Source: Parabacteroides goldsteinii DSM 19448 = WAL 12034 (GTDB lineage Bacteria; Bacteroidota; Bacteroidia; Bacteroidales; Tannerellaceae). From it: a DNA stretch of 64,000 bases. Shown piece by piece: positions 42,855 to 52,926 of this stretch (position 1 is its first letter; each line of letters opens with the position of its first letter). The translations under genes and the position numbers were made by a program. Location of the stretch: NCBI RefSeq assembly GCF_000969835.1, contig NZ_KQ033913.1:1751716-1815715 (forward strand), in the 5' to 3' direction. The notes beneath the pieces were generated by a model. The model was not told the DNA's origin, made no database searches, and was given only the letters and a program-made list of their open reading frames with translations.

Positions 42855-42862
42855 TATCTTTG
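42855..42862 (+). promoter_or_regulatory. -7 box of the beta-barrel gene
   Basis: TATCTTTG, a full TAnnTTTG match, 38 bases before the ATG at 42900; divergent from the panB promoter. Confidence 0.6.
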
Positions 42863-42899
42863 CGCCCGTTTACATATAACGTTTAATATACAAGCAAAG

Positions 42900-43415
42900 A
42901 TGAAAAAGTTAGTTTTTACTTTGGTGGTTGCATTTATGGCAATCATCAGTGCTGATGCACAGGTTTATGTAGGTGGTTCATTCAATCTTACTCACGACAA
43001 GAACGCCGATGTTACCAATTTTTCTATTGCACCAGAAGTCGGTTATAACCTGAACGAGAACTGGGCTATTGCAGCAGAGATCGGTTATACACATTTCAAA
43101 TCGGACGAGGACAAGGCTAATGCGTTTAATTTCGCTCCTTATGCCCGCTTTTCATTCTTCGAAAAAGGTATTGTCCGTTTATTCCTGGACGGTGGTGTTG
43201 GTATCTCTACCTATAAAAGAGAAAGCTACGATAGCGTCAACGGTTTCGAAATCGGTATCAAGCCGGGTATTGCACTTGAAATATGCAAGAACCTGACATT
43301 TGTCGCTAAATACGGATTCGCCGGTTATCGCGATGATTATAAATATGCCAACAGTACATCCGGTATCAGCCTGAGTTCTGAAGACCTGACTTTTGGTTTC
43401 CACTACGAATTCTAA
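42900..43415 (+). CDS. outer-membrane beta-barrel protein
   Basis: 171 residues with a signal peptide (MKKLVFTLVVAFMAIISADA, cleaved before Q). The mature part alternates short amphipathic strands (VYVGGSFNLTHD, APEVGYNLNENWAIAAEIGY) and ends in phenylalanine (FGFHYEF), the usual C-terminal signal for barrel assembly. It fits a small eight-stranded OmpX/OmpW-type barrel. Function unknown. The start at 42900 lies after the promoter, excluding an upstream start at 42840. A terminator follows. Confidence 0.85.
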   Translation: MKKLVFTLVVAFMAIISADAQVYVGGSFNLTHDKNADVTNFSIAPEVGYNLNENWAIAAEIGYTHFKSDEDKANAFNFAPYARFSFFEKGIVRLFLDGGVGISTYKRESYDSVNGFEIGIKPGIALEICKNLTFVAKYGFAGYRDDYKYANSTSGISLSSEDLTFGFHYEF

Positions 43416-43431
43416 TTATCAATCAAACAGG

Positions 43432-43476
43432 AAGAGCCTGTCTTTATCCTACTCCGGATAGGCAGGCTCTTTTTCT
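43432..43476 (+). terminator. intrinsic terminator after the beta-barrel gene
   Basis: Stem agagcctg ... caggctct with an inner tatcc/ggata pairing, followed by a T-rich run on the plus strand. Confidence 0.75.
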
Positions 43477-43526
43477 TTCTGAACGCCACTTCTTCAAAAA
43501 ATATCCTGTTGCCCGAAATATATCAT

Positions 43527-43534
43527 TATATTTG
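43527..43534 (+). promoter_or_regulatory. -7 box of the tandem GNAT gene
   Basis: TATATTTG, a full TAnnTTTG match, 27 bases before the ATG. Confidence 0.55.
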
Positions 43535-43560
43535 CATCCACTGAAATATAAGAATATAAT

Positions 43561-44628
43561 ATGGACAATTCAGATTTACTATTCCGGAAAGCAGAAGAAG
43601 CAGATATAGCACGTATCTGGGAAATCATCGGACAAGCCAAAGCGCAAATGCGACGGTTGAACAGCCATCAATGGGATGAGAATTATCCGGCACTTGAAAA
43701 CATTGCCAAAGATATTCAATCGGGAAATGGATATGTCTTTTGTAATAAAGAAAATATAGCTGTTACTTATGGCGTTATTTCTTTCGACGGAGAGCCAGCC
43801 TACAAAGAAATCGACGGTAAATGGACAAACGAGCTTCCTTACATGGTGGTTCACCGACTGGCCGTAGCCGATGAGATGAAACATCAAGGATTGGCGAAAC
43901 GTTTTATGTTGCAGGCGGAAGAAGTAAGCCGTAACAAGGGCATCTATGAATTTCGCATCGACACCAATTTCGACAATCAGTATATGCTCCGCTTAATAGA
44001 TTCTTTGGGATTCAGTTACTCTGGAGAAGTTCCTTACAGGGGAGATAAACGCAAAGCGTTTGAAAAAAGCATCCGCCCCCACTCTTCTTCTTTCGGGATT
44101 CCGGGTTATACGATCCGGGAAGCTATTTATGAAGATGCAGAAATCATATACGAAGCGATAGATAAACATCGTGAGGATTTACGGATCTGGTTACCGTTTG
44201 TCGATGGTTTAAACAGTGTTGCGGATGAACAGTCATTCCTGGAATCTACATTAAAAGTGCCTTATAAAGAACGGGATGTCGTATATATCATTGAAAAAGG
44301 CTTTGCGATCTGTGGTCTGATCGGTTTTCATTTCTCAGACCGAACAAACCATCGTACGGAAATAGGATACTGGCTGCTTCCTGAGTTTCGGGGAAAAGGT
44401 GTTATTACACGGGCCGTCCATTATCTCTGCCAATGGGCGTTCTTTGAAAAAGATTTCAACCGCATCCAGGTACGATGTGCCGTGGGCAATCAACCCAGCA
44501 ACGCCATTCCTCAACGTTTAGGCTTCACACTGGAAGGAACGGAACGTGACGGAGAATTACTTTCTTCCGGTGAATACACGGATATAAATGTATATAGTTT
44601 ACTGAGGAAGGAGTTGGAGTTGAAATAA
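43561..44628 (+). CDS. tandem GNAT acetyltransferase (two fused domains)
   Basis: 355 residues holding two GNAT folds. Residues 1-170 form an acetyltransferase with RLAVADEMKHQGLAKRFM as the acetyl-CoA loop (R/Q-x-x-G-x-A). Residues about 180-355 form a RimJ/RimL-type domain with EIGYWLLPEFRGKGVITRAV and a late NAIPQRLGFTLEG. The second domain resembles protein N-terminal or ribosomal-protein acetyltransferases. Fusion suggests two linked acetylations or a pseudo-dimer. Substrates unknown. Both loops look intact. Confidence 0.85.
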   Translation: MDNSDLLFRKAEEADIARIWEIIGQAKAQMRRLNSHQWDENYPALENIAKDIQSGNGYVFCNKENIAVTYGVISFDGEPAYKEIDGKWTNELPYMVVHRLAVADEMKHQGLAKRFMLQAEEVSRNKGIYEFRIDTNFDNQYMLRLIDSLGFSYSGEVPYRGDKRKAFEKSIRPHSSSFGIPGYTIREAIYEDAEIIYEAIDKHREDLRIWLPFVDGLNSVADEQSFLESTLKVPYKERDVVYIIEKGFAICGLIGFHFSDRTNHRTEIGYWLLPEFRGKGVITRAVHYLCQWAFFEKDFNRIQVRCAVGNQPSNAIPQRLGFTLEGTERDGELLSSGEYTDINVYSLLRKELELK

Positions 44629-44703
44629 TAATAAATCAACCTGTGTAAAAATCACACAAGTTCAAACAAGTTGCAGTAAACCTCATCAATCAAAATAATT
44701 AAG

Positions 44704-45171
44704 ATGGAACAAGAAATTCAATTAAACGAACATAATAAGGCTGAATATCCACCGATGCATACAGCCGAACATATTTTAAATCAGACGATGGTTCGCATGT
44801 TTGGTTGTCCGCGTTCGAAGAATGCCCATATAGAAAGGAAAAAGAGCAAGTGCGATTATGAATTATCGGAAGCGCCTACCGCTGAAATGATGGCTGAAGT
44901 AGAACGCCGGATAAATGAAGTAATAGAACAGCATCTGCCTGTAACGATCGAATTTATTCCGAAAGCGGAAGCCGGAGCCATTGTCGATCTCAGTAAATTA
45001 CCGGAAGATGCGAGTGAGACATTACGTATTGTTCGTGTCGGAGATTATGATGCCTGTGCATGTATTGGTGCACATGTCAGCAACACTTCTGAAATAGGGC
45101 GGTTTAAACTCTTGAATTACGATTATACTGACGGACGGTTACGCCTGCGGTTCAAACTGGAAACTGCATAA
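44704..45171 (+). CDS. AlaX-type alanyl-tRNA editing domain protein
   Basis: 155 residues resembling the free-standing editing domain of alanyl-tRNA synthetase. The MHTAEHILNQ motif (H-x-x-x-H) and the C-x-x-x-H-type pair in CACIGAHV would bind zinc. Such proteins deacylate mischarged Ser- or Gly-tRNA(Ala). It lacks the C-terminal Gly-rich extension of some AlaX forms. A bidirectional terminator separates it from the convergent ABC transporter operon. Confidence 0.82.
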   Translation: MEQEIQLNEHNKAEYPPMHTAEHILNQTMVRMFGCPRSKNAHIERKKSKCDYELSEAPTAEMMAEVERRINEVIEQHLPVTIEFIPKAEAGAIVDLSKLPEDASETLRIVRVGDYDACACIGAHVSNTSEIGRFKLLNYDYTDGRLRLRFKLETA

Positions 45172-45192
45172 ACAAAGATATAATTATTAAAG

Positions 45193-45228
45193 AAAGGCTC
45201 TTATCCCCAACACAGGTAAGAGCCTTTT
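45193..45228. terminator. bidirectional terminator between convergent genes
   Basis: Stem aaaggctctta ... taagagccttt with a short loop; T-runs on both strands. It serves the AlaX-type gene (plus) and the ABC permease gene (minus). Confidence 0.75.
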
Positions 45229-45243
45229 CTGATATTAATCGGA

Positions 45244-46200
45244 TTAACGGGAACGAACTTCCCTTCTCATAAAAGAAACGTAAGACAAGGCAAAACAAAC
45301 AACTGTCGCTGCAATCAACCCTGTCAGCTGCGGCCAGACAACGATCAGGCTCTGGCCCAGAGGCAACGGACTGGGGATAGCCCCATGCACCTGTTCCATC
45401 GTCAACGGTCCCAGACTTCTGACAGAAGGCATCAGCAAGGTTGTCGTTGCATCACTGAACAACTGGCTCGGCGCGAAGCGCAACAGGTTAAGCATAAAGC
45501 GCTGGTAGCTGATTATCTGGTAATCGCTGGCAAATCCGGAAGGACTGAGTGCTTTCCCTATCAGATTGATGATCATATTATAGAACACACTGAAAAATAA
45601 CCAGATGGCCACACAAGCCAGTGCGGATGTCGCAGCCTGACGGAACTGTATGGAAAAGAATATCGACAGATTCAGCCAAAAAGCAACATAGAAGATGCTG
45701 ACAATGATAAAGAACACCATTCGCAAAAACTCTTCCGCCGTCGGAGGAATACCGATCGCTATCAATCCGAATCCCATCACCAGAAACCCCAGGGAGAACA
45801 ACATAATGCCAATAACAATCAATGCCCCGACGAATTTGGCATTAATCAGGTAATCACGATGGATAGGTTGAGACAGGATACGACTCAATGTACCTCTGTT
45901 TTGTTCAGAATTGATCGCATCGAATCCTAACGCAATCCCCAGCAAAGGCCCCAGGAAACTGATAAAGACAACAAAAGAAGGCAAAGTTCCATCCGAAACG
46001 GTAAACAGTTTCAGGAAAAGGAACGCATTGTCTGGGTCATTAGGCTTGATGGAGTCTCCGATATTAGTCAGAGCAGTATATAACGACCCCATACAAGTCA
46101 ATGCAATAAGGACGATCATGATAATAAAACGCCAGCTTCTCACATGATCGGAGACTTCTTTATTCACAATTACCCAAAAGGGATGATATATTCTATTCAT
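45244..46200 (-). CDS. ABC-2 type transporter permease
   Basis: 318 residues with six membrane segments. The N-terminal NKEVSDHVRSWRFIIMIV and the LGIALGFDAINSEQNRGTLSRILSQPI block are typical of ABC-2 permeases. A large extracytoplasmic loop lies between the first two segments. The start at 46200 gives an eight-base overlap with the ATPase gene; an upstream in-frame start at 46239 would lie deep inside that gene. Substrate unknown. Confidence 0.88.
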   Translation of the reverse strand: MNRIYHPFWVIVNKEVSDHVRSWRFIIMIVLIALTCMGSLYTALTNIGDSIKPNDPDNAFLFLKLFTVSDGTLPSFVVFISFLGPLLGIALGFDAINSEQNRGTLSRILSQPIHRDYLINAKFVGALIVIGIMLFSLGFLVMGFGLIAIGIPPTAEEFLRMVFFIIVSIFYVAFWLNLSIFFSIQFRQAATSALACVAIWLFFSVFYNMIINLIGKALSPSGFASDYQIISYQRFMLNLLRFAPSQLFSDATTTLLMPSVRSLGPLTMEQVHGAIPSPLPLGQSLIVVWPQLTGLIAATVVCFALSYVSFMRREVRSR

Positions 46201-46933
46201 GACCTTTACCTCCTTCGAAATAATGATTATAAATATCATCGAGTCCGTGCTCTTTCTTCTGTTGCTCCGTCAGTTCAATGTCGGCCAACAGTTTACCACT
46301 GCTGAACAGACCGACACGGTTACAGACCTGCTGAACCTGGTCCAGATGATGGGAAGAGAACAGCACCGTCAGCCCTTCTTCATGACTCAGCTGATGAATC
46401 AGGTCCATAAACTCACGGACACCGGCAGGATCTATTCCTGATGTCGGTTCGTCCAAAATAATCACTTCCGGATCTTTAATAAGGACATCTGCCAAGCCTA
46501 AACGCTGACGCATACCCCGCGAATATTTACCGGCTTTCTTATTCCCTTCATTCATCAGACCGACTCTTTCAAGCAATTGAACAGCTTTTTCCTTTGCATC
46601 CTTCTTCGGAATACCGTTCAGCTGAGCTGTATATACCAGATTTTCTATCCCGGTCATGTCGTCATAAAACCCGACATCTTCCGGCAGATAGCCAACTATC
46701 CGTTTTACTTCTATCGGGTGCGTGGTAGAATCTACGCCACATACTTTCACAGAACCCGAAGTCGGCTCAGTCAGTCCCAGCATCATCAGGATCGTTGTAG
46801 ACTTTCCGGCTCCGTTAGGTCCCAGTAATCCGAATATGTCCTTTTTATTAATGGTCAGGTTCAAATCATTTACCGCAGTAAAACCACCATACTTTTTTGT
46901 CAGTCCGGTAAGTTCAATAACTGGTTGACCCAT
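46193..46933 (-). CDS. ABC transporter ATP-binding protein
   Basis: 246 residues. Walker A GLLGPNGAGKST, signature YSRGMRQRLGLAD, Walker B EVIILDEPTSGIDP and the H-loop LFSSHHLDQ are complete. It powers the adjacent permease. The trio NEW3 protein, ATPase, permease is one operon; 3 bases separate it from the upstream gene. Confidence 0.93.
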   Translation of the reverse strand: MGQPVIELTGLTKKYGGFTAVNDLNLTINKKDIFGLLGPNGAGKSTTILMMLGLTEPTSGSVKVCGVDSTTHPIEVKRIVGYLPEDVGFYDDMTGIENLVYTAQLNGIPKKDAKEKAVQLLERVGLMNEGNKKAGKYSRGMRQRLGLADVLIKDPEVIILDEPTSGIDPAGVREFMDLIHQLSHEEGLTVLFSSHHLDQVQQVCNRVGLFSSGKLLADIELTEQQKKEHGLDDIYNHYFEGGKGHE

Positions 46934-46936
46934 GGC

Positions 46937-48088
46937 TTACCTCCTTCCATATTTGCGGAACAGATAATAGACGCCTCCCAATACCAAAACAATGATCAGA
47001 ACACCAACCCAGCCCCATATCATCGGAGTTTTTACGGAAATACGAAAATCGGTTGTAGCATTTACCTCCGGAGTCTTGACTGTCATCTTTGTTACATAAT
47101 CTCCGGGAAGTGCTTTTTTAGAAGCCTTTACCGTAGCAACAACGTTTGTAGTCTGTCCGGCTCCCAGCTTCATCAGTTTTGCCGGTTCGAAAGTAACCTC
47201 CCAGTCTACCGGTTTGCTGGCAGAAAGCTCTATATCTTTTAGTTCGGCAGAACCGGTATTTTTCACAACCAAATCGATCCGTTTCGTCTCACCGGCTGTA
47301 ATATCAGAACTAAGCAAACCTCTCGGAGTAGTCAATTCCATTTCATAAGAACCGGTTACTACCACTTCCAGGTCCAGATCGGCAGAAGTGGAACCCGTCG
47401 AGGCATGAACAGGTATTTTATAACTTCCTGCTGCAACATTAGCCGGCGGGTTGACGTCGATAGTTATATTCTGGGTTGCATTAGGTTCTACCTGTGCAGA
47501 TGTTGCCTGCTTGTAATTCGGCTTGAATACCACATTCCAGCCCCGCTGTACATCGGCTGTCAAAGCATAGAGTTGCTGCTCCGCTGTACGGTTCTTGATC
47601 GTTGCATTGAATGTAAATGTCGATTTGGAATTTCCCTCCATGTTCGGCTGCGTAGTCGTGAAATCGGTCTGGTAAGTTCCCTGCTTGGAGACGGTAATCG
47701 TAAGCGGGAGTTTCGCCATTCCGTCGGCAGAGACCGTAAAATTATAAGTACCTTTATTCACCTTCACCGGCACTTCGACCTTTAAAGAGAAATTTTTCTT
47801 TTCATCCGGCAGAACTGACAACTGACTGATTGTAAAACCTCCGGACTTCACCTCATAACTCCATCCCCGGGGCATTCCTTCCACGGAAATCGTCGCATTC
47901 TTCACTTCGTCACTCTTGTTGATGACGTCAACACTGTAATCAATCGACTCTCCCGGTGGAACAGAAATCTTTGTGTAGGGAGTGTACAACATCACGCTCT
48001 CTTTTGTGTCCGTAGCGTGGATCTTACAAGGGATAACACCCAATAACAGTACCAATAGTAGGTTTAAACAGTTAATTTGCATTTTCAT
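46937..48088 (-). CDS. NEW3-domain membrane protein of an ABC transporter operon
   Basis: 383 residues. Signal peptide (cleaved near IHATD), then three immunoglobulin-like repeats of the NEW3 type (TAGETKRIDLVVKNTGSAEL and PVDWEVTFEP patterns recur), and one C-terminal membrane segment (WVGVLIIVLVLGGVYYLF) with a short basic tail. The domains would face the periplasm. Similar genes next to ABC-2 transporters occur widely and may recognise a secreted glycan or protein; the role is not established. Confidence 0.82.
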   Translation of the reverse strand: MKMQINCLNLLLVLLLGVIPCKIHATDTKESVMLYTPYTKISVPPGESIDYSVDVINKSDEVKNATISVEGMPRGWSYEVKSGGFTISQLSVLPDEKKNFSLKVEVPVKVNKGTYNFTVSADGMAKLPLTITVSKQGTYQTDFTTTQPNMEGNSKSTFTFNATIKNRTAEQQLYALTADVQRGWNVVFKPNYKQATSAQVEPNATQNITIDVNPPANVAAGSYKIPVHASTGSTSADLDLEVVVTGSYEMELTTPRGLLSSDITAGETKRIDLVVKNTGSAELKDIELSASKPVDWEVTFEPAKLMKLGAGQTTNVVATVKASKKALPGDYVTKMTVKTPEVNATTDFRISVKTPMIWGWVGVLIIVLVLGGVYYLFRKYGRR

Positions 48089-48136
48089 AATGATTTTTAT
48101 AGAGTATACAAAAATGATTACTTAATTAGCCGGTGA

Positions 48137-48144
48137 CAAATATA
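48137..48144 (-). promoter_or_regulatory. -7 box of the NEW3/ABC operon
   Basis: Minus strand TATATTTG, a full TAnnTTTG match, with TTGC about 20 bases upstream; 49 bases before the NEW3 ATG. Confidence 0.6.
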
Positions 48145-48356
48145 TAAACTGTGATTATTAGCAATTATTAAAAGTGTTAAAAAAAATCTATTACACAAGA
48201 TCTCCCATCTTTTTACCCTAAGGCCCTCTCCTGTTTACGACAACAGATTATTCAGCATCTATACATTATATATAGACAAAACCAAAAGATGTCATTCGGA
48301 TGCTAAATAGACCGAATTATTATGTAAATGTAACACTGAAATAAAATATTTTTATG

Positions 48357-48364
48357 TAAGTTTG
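48357..48364 (+). promoter_or_regulatory. -7 box of pgk
   Basis: TAAGTTTG, a full TAnnTTTG match, 48 bases before the pgk ATG. Confidence 0.6.
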
Positions 48365-48411
48365 CGAGCGCTAAGAAAGACATTTTATACAGAAATTTAA
48401 ATACAAGAGTT

Positions 48412-49683
48412 ATGCAATCAATTGACAATTTCAATTTTGCCGGCAAAAAGGCATTTGTAAGAGTTGACTTCAACGTTCCATTGGACGAAAACTTCAACAT
48501 CACAGACGACACTCGTATCCGTGCCGCTCTTCCTACTCTTAAGAAGATCCTGGCAGACGGTGGCAGTGTAATTATCGGTTCACACCTGGGCCGTCCGAAA
48601 GGCGTTACAGATAAATATTCTTTGAAACATATCCTGAAACACGTTTCTGAACTGCTGGGCGTAGAAGTTCAGTTTGCTAACGACTGTATCGGCGAAGAAG
48701 CCGGCGCTAAGGCTGCTGCATTGCAACCGGGCGAAGCATTGTTGCTGGAAAACCTTCGTTTCTATGCTGAAGAAGAAGGCAAACCAAGAGGTTTGGCGGA
48801 AGACGCAACAGACGATGAAAAGAAAGCTGCCAAGAAAGCCGTTAAAGAAAGCCAGAAAGAATTCACAAAGAGACTGGCTTCTTATGCAGACTGCTATGTA
48901 AACGATGCATTCGGTACAGCTCACCGTGCTCACGCTTCTACAGCGCTGATCGCTGACTACTTCGATACTGACCATAAGATGTTCGGTTACCTGATGGAAA
49001 AAGAAGTAAAAGCTGTCGATAAAGTAATGAGCGACATCACTCGTCCGTTCACTGCTATCATGGGTGGTTCTAAAGTTTCTTCTAAAATCGAAATCATCGA
49101 AAACCTGCTGGGTAAGGTAGATAACCTGATCGTAACAGGTGGTATGACTTATACTTTCACAAAGGCTATGGGTGGTAAGATCGGTAACTCTATCGTTGAA
49201 GACGATAAGTTGGATCTGGCTCTTGACCTGATGAAGAAAGCAAAAGAAAAAGGTGTAAACCTGGTATTGGCTGTAGACGCTAAGATTGCTGACGCTTTCA
49301 GTAACGACGCAAACACTAAATATGCTGACGTAAACGAAATTCCTGACGGATGGGAAGGTCTTGACATCGGTCCTAAGACTATCGAAATCTACGCTGACGT
49401 TATCAAAAACTCAAAGACTATCCTTTGGAACGGTCCTACAGGCGTATTCGAATTCGATAACTTCACTGACGGTTCACGTGCAGTAGGTAACGCTATCGTT
49501 GAAGCTACAAAGAACGGTGCATTCTCTCTTGTTGGTGGTGGCGACTCTGTTGCCTGCGTTAACAAGTTCGGTATCGCAGACCAGGTTTCTTATGTATCTA
49601 CAGGTGGTGGTGCTTTGCTGGAAGCTATCGAAGGTAAAGTTCTTCCGGGTATCGCTGCTGTAAAGGGCGAACCGTATAAATAA
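48412..49683 (+). CDS. pgk: phosphoglycerate kinase
   Basis: 423 residues. N-terminal [37 protein letters not shown]-terminal ATP domain with [23 protein letters not shown] and the late VGGGDSVA and [10 protein letters not shown]. Transfers phosphate from 1,3-bisphosphoglycerate to ADP in glycolysis. Codons are strongly biased toward a small set, as expected of a highly expressed gene. Complete. Confidence 0.97.
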   Translation: MQSIDNFNFAGKKAFVRVDFNVPLDENFNITDDTRIRAALPTLKKILADGGSVIIGSHLGRPKGVTDKYSLKHILKHVSELLGVEVQFANDCIGEEAGAKAAALQPGEALLLENLRFYAEEEGKPRGLAEDATDDEKKAAKKAVKESQKEFTKRLASYADCYVNDAFGTAHRAHASTALIADYFDTDHKMFGYLMEKEVKAVDKVMSDITRPFTAIMGGSKVSSKIEIIENLLGKVDNLIVTGGMTYTFTKAMGGKIGNSIVEDDKLDLALDLMKKAKEKGVNLVLAVDAKIADAFSNDANTKYADVNEIPDGWEGLDIGPKTIEIYADVIKNSKTILWNGPTGVFEFDNFTDGSRAVGNAIVEATKNGAFSLVGGGDSVACVNKFGIADQVSYVSTGGGALLEAIEGKVLPGIAAVKGEPYK

Positions 49684-49715
49684 GAATAAGAAAATACTCT
49701 TATCTAAATAAGCGC

Positions 49716-49746
49716 CAAGGCTGTCCCTGAAAAGGTGACAGCCTTT
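49716..49746 (+). terminator. intrinsic terminator of pgk
   Basis: Stem aaggctgtc / gacagcctt, followed by TTG-rich T-run on the plus strand. Confidence 0.7.
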
Positions 49747-49933
49747 GTTTGTTTCATCCTATAGAAACAGTTGTTTCATTATGAAGAAACTGTTGTTTCT
49801 ATAGGTAGAAACACTTTTTACCATAGAAGGAAGAATCATTCGGAAAGTGTCATTCTTCTATGGAAATTTATACCCGTATCAGAATATATTCTAATATCAG
49901 TCTTGCATATTGGAACTCAATCTAAATATTTTG

Positions 49934-49941
49934 TACCTTTG
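49934..49941 (+). promoter_or_regulatory. -7 box of proS
   Basis: TACCTTTG, a full TAnnTTTG match, with TTGG about 21 bases upstream; 48 bases before the ATG. Confidence 0.6.
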
Positions 49942-49988
49942 CCCGACATTATTCGAAAATCATTGAAAACAACATAGAATTAAAGAAA

Positions 49989-51470
49989 ATGGCAAAAGAG
50001 CTGAAAGAACTGACTAAGAGAAGTGTAAACTACTCTCAGTGGTACCAGGATTTGGTTATTAAAGCGGATCTGGCAGAAAATTCTGCTGTACGTGGCTGTA
50101 TGGTTATCAAGCCTTACGGATACGCTATTTGGGAGAAGATGCAACGTATCCTCGACGATATGTTCAAGGAAACAGGACACGTAAACGCTTACTTCCCTCT
50201 GTTGATCCCGAAATCATTCTTAAGCAAGGAAGCCGAACACGTGGAAGGTTTCGCCAAAGAATGCGCTGTTGTTACACATTATCGTCTGAAAACAAACCAT
50301 GACGGTACAGGTGTAGTTGTCGACCCGGCAGCTAAACTGGAAGAAGAACTGATCATTCGTCCGACTTCTGAAACAATCATCTGGAACACATACCGTAACT
50401 GGATTCAGTCATACCGCGACCTGCCTATCCTATGTAACCAATGGGCAAACGTGATGCGCTGGGAAATGCGTACACGCCTGTTCCTCCGTACCGCAGAATT
50501 CCTGTGGCAGGAAGGTCACACGGCTCACGCTACCCGTGAAGAAGCAGAAATCGAAGCAAAGAAGATGCAGGAAGTATATGCAAACTTTGCTGAAAACTAT
50601 ATGGCAATGCCGGTTATCAAAGGTGTAAAATCTGCCAGCGAACGTTTCGCAGGCGCTTTGGATACCTACACTATTGAAGCGATGATGCAGGACGGAAAGG
50701 CTTTGCAGGCAGGTACTTCCCACTTCCTGGGACAGAACTTCGGTAAGGCTTTCGATGTTACTTTCATCGACAAAGAAGGCAAGAGTGATTATGCCTGGGC
50801 TACTTCATGGGGAGTTTCAACCCGTCTGATCGGTGCCCTGATCATGTCTCACTCGGATGATAATGGTCTGGTATTGCCTCCGCACCTCGCTCCTATCCAG
50901 GTTGTGATTATTCCGATCTACCGCAACGATGAACAGTTAGCTCAGATCAGCGAAAAGGTAAACGGTATCGTTGCCAAACTGAAGAAGATGGGTATCTCCG
51001 TTAAGTTTGACGATGCAGACAACAAAAAACCGGGATGGAAGTTCGCAGAATACGAACTGAAAGGTGTTCCCGTACGTCTGGCTATGGGCGGACGCGACTT
51101 GGAAAACAACACGATCGAGGTAATGCGCCGCGATACGCTGGAAAAAGAAACCATCACTTGCGACGGTATCGAAGAATACGTACAGAATCTGTTGGAAGAA
51201 ATCCAGCAGAACATTTTCCAGAAAGCTCTTGATCATCGTACAGCTTGCACGGTAACTGTCGATACTTACGAAGAGTTCAAAGAAAAGATCGAAGAAGGCC
51301 TGTTCATCATGGCTCACTGGGACGGTACTCCCGAAACAGAAGAACTGATCAAGAACGAAACCAAAGCAACTATCCGTTGTATCCCATTGGAAGGCGATAA
51401 AACACCGGGTAAGTGTATGGTTACCGGCAAACCTTCCGCACAACGCGTATTGTTTGCACGGGCTTATTAA
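49989..51470 (+). CDS. proS: prolyl-tRNA synthetase (archaeal/eukaryotic type)
   Basis: 493 residues. Class II synthetase: motif 2 region [17 protein letters not shown] and [25 protein letters not shown], and a C-terminal anticodon-binding domain ([14 protein letters not shown]). A final zinc-binding-like domain ends near ALFARAY-type sequence (VLFARAY). There is no inserted editing domain, so it is the shorter archaeal/eukaryotic-like type found in Bacteroidota. Codon bias is strong. Confidence 0.96.
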   Translation: MAKELKELTKRSVNYSQWYQDLVIKADLAENSAVRGCMVIKPYGYAIWEKMQRILDDMFKETGHVNAYFPLLIPKSFLSKEAEHVEGFAKECAVVTHYRLKTNHDGTGVVVDPAAKLEEELIIRPTSETIIWNTYRNWIQSYRDLPILCNQWANVMRWEMRTRLFLRTAEFLWQEGHTAHATREEAEIEAKKMQEVYANFAENYMAMPVIKGVKSASERFAGALDTYTIEAMMQDGKALQAGTSHFLGQNFGKAFDVTFIDKEGKSDYAWATSWGVSTRLIGALIMSHSDDNGLVLPPHLAPIQVVIIPIYRNDEQLAQISEKVNGIVAKLKKMGISVKFDDADNKKPGWKFAEYELKGVPVRLAMGGRDLENNTIEVMRRDTLEKETITCDGIEEYVQNLLEEIQQNIFQKALDHRTACTVTVDTYEEFKEKIEEGLFIMAHWDGTPETEELIKNETKATIRCIPLEGDKTPGKCMVTGKPSAQRVLFARAY

Positions 51471-51495
51471 GCAACATAAACAATAAAATATATGA

Positions 51496-51532
51496 ATGAG
51501 GATATGCCTTCACAGGTGTATCCTCATTTTTT
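51496..51532 (+). terminator. intrinsic terminator of proS
   Basis: Stem atgaggata ... tatcctcat with a 14-base loop, followed by six T on the plus strand. Confidence 0.75.
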
Positions 51533-51579
51533 ATCTATTGTAAATCAAGCTTAATATATCTTTTACATAAAAAAATAAT

Positions 51580-51587
51580 TATTTTTG
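51580..51587 (+). promoter_or_regulatory. -7 box of the membrane AraC-type gene
   Basis: TATTTTTG, a full TAnnTTTG match, 67 bases before the ATG at 51655. Confidence 0.5.
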
Positions 51588-51654
51588 TACGTAAAGACTA
51601 ATATGATTACAGAGCAAACAATGGCTTAAATCAACCCAAAAAACAGAATAGATA

Positions 51655-52779
51655 ATGGGATACACAGAATTCATATTGACAATAAATTCCTCTTGCATTA
51701 CCATACTGATCATATTGGCAATAATTTTGTTGGTTGCCACCCGCTTCCGGGGAGAGAACGGATACGCGGCAGCCATTATCGTACTTCCAAACGTTCCGGT
51801 CTACATTTATAATATGAGCCGTATGCTGGGTTGGCACGAGATCACCCTGTTCATGTTTCCCATCAGTTACTCTGTCAATACAATGTTGATGCCTCTACTG
51901 TGGCTTTTCACTCTCAGAAATTTCGATACGGACTTTCGCTTCAGACCGATACAACTGCTACACTTCATTCCTGCAGCCGTTTCCGTTATCATCGTACTTT
52001 CGCTGTCTACACAAGAACGGATGGATAATATTATATATGAAATGAGCGGCGACGATATGTGGGTCGGCGATCTCAATACGCTTATCATATTATTCCAGAT
52101 GTTCCTTTATTTTGCAGCCATTTTCCGTTATCTTCATAAAAAGAGACACTATATCAAAGAAAACTGGTCTGATGCGGAATACCTGCAAAAAGAGTGGATA
52201 CCGAAACTGATGTACCTGTTTGCCGCCCTGTTTGTTATCGTCATGACCTGCTACGTGATATGGCCCCGGACGGACGCCTGGCTGATACAAATACTGAATG
52301 TTATAGCTATGAGCTATTTGACATACAACTCTATAGCACATCCGGCCGTACTTTCCACAACCGAAGAAGTGTCGGCCACAGAAAACAACAGTGAGAATAC
52401 CCCCTCTCCCATATTGGATGAAATACAAATGCAGGAAATCTGCAAACGGGTAACCGAGTACCTGGAAACCTCTCAAGCATTTCTCCGGAACGACCTCTCA
52501 CTGGCAATGCTTTCCAAAGAAACCGGTATCCCGCAAAAGATGCTTTCACGTGCCGTCAACAGCTATATGAAATGCAACTTCTTTGAGCTTATAAACGCGA
52601 TGCGCGTGGAAAAAGCCAGGCAGCTATTACTTTCACCCGAAACTTCCGGTTATACGATAGACAGCATTTACGAAGAATGCGGCTTCCGTTCCCGTTCGAC
52701 ATTCTTTCTTGCCTTTAAGAAAGCGGAAGGGAAATCTCCCGCCCAATGGCTCAAATCGCAGAAAAACGAAACTTTTTAG
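51655..52779 (+). CDS. membrane-bound AraC-type transcriptional regulator
   Basis: 374 residues. About seven membrane segments fill residues 1-225. After a linker, a C-terminal AraC/XylS double helix-turn-helix domain follows (residues about 265-370: LAMLSKETGIPQKMLSRAVN, then IYEECGFRSRSTFFLAFKKAEGKSPAQW). The membrane part probably senses an envelope or extracellular signal and the DNA-binding part sits in the cytoplasm. The downstream beta-barrel gene (52927) is a likely target. A soluble paralogue of the DNA-binding part is at 54009. Confidence 0.85.
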   Translation: MGYTEFILTINSSCITILIILAIILLVATRFRGENGYAAAIIVLPNVPVYIYNMSRMLGWHEITLFMFPISYSVNTMLMPLLWLFTLRNFDTDFRFRPIQLLHFIPAAVSVIIVLSLSTQERMDNIIYEMSGDDMWVGDLNTLIILFQMFLYFAAIFRYLHKKRHYIKENWSDAEYLQKEWIPKLMYLFAALFVIVMTCYVIWPRTDAWLIQILNVIAMSYLTYNSIAHPAVLSTTEEVSATENNSENTPSPILDEIQMQEICKRVTEYLETSQAFLRNDLSLAMLSKETGIPQKMLSRAVNSYMKCNFFELINAMRVEKARQLLLSPETSGYTIDSIYEECGFRSRSTFFLAFKKAEGKSPAQWLKSQKNETF

Positions 52780-52926
52780 TCCGAATGCAGTGCATTCAAA
52801 TTAACCCGGGCTCCGATTATTAGGAGCTCTCGTTCTTTTATGTTCTCTTTGTGCTCATAATTATCGAGTTAAAAACAGCGGAACCGAAAAGCTTACGAGT
52901 AGGATAAACTTCTAATTTCTTCCATT

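Larger units (their letters stand above)
48089..48411. other. divergent promoter region between the NEW3 gene and pgk
   Basis: 323 bases with no gene. It holds a leftward promoter (48137-48144) and a rightward promoter (48357-48364); the middle part has no clear hairpin or repeat. Confidence 0.6.
49684..49988. other. intergenic region pgk-proS
   Basis: 305 bases without a gene. It contains the pgk terminator (49716-49746), a second imperfect hairpin at 49758-49805 (cctatagaaaca ... tgtttctatagg) and the proS promoter (49934-49941). Confidence 0.6.
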
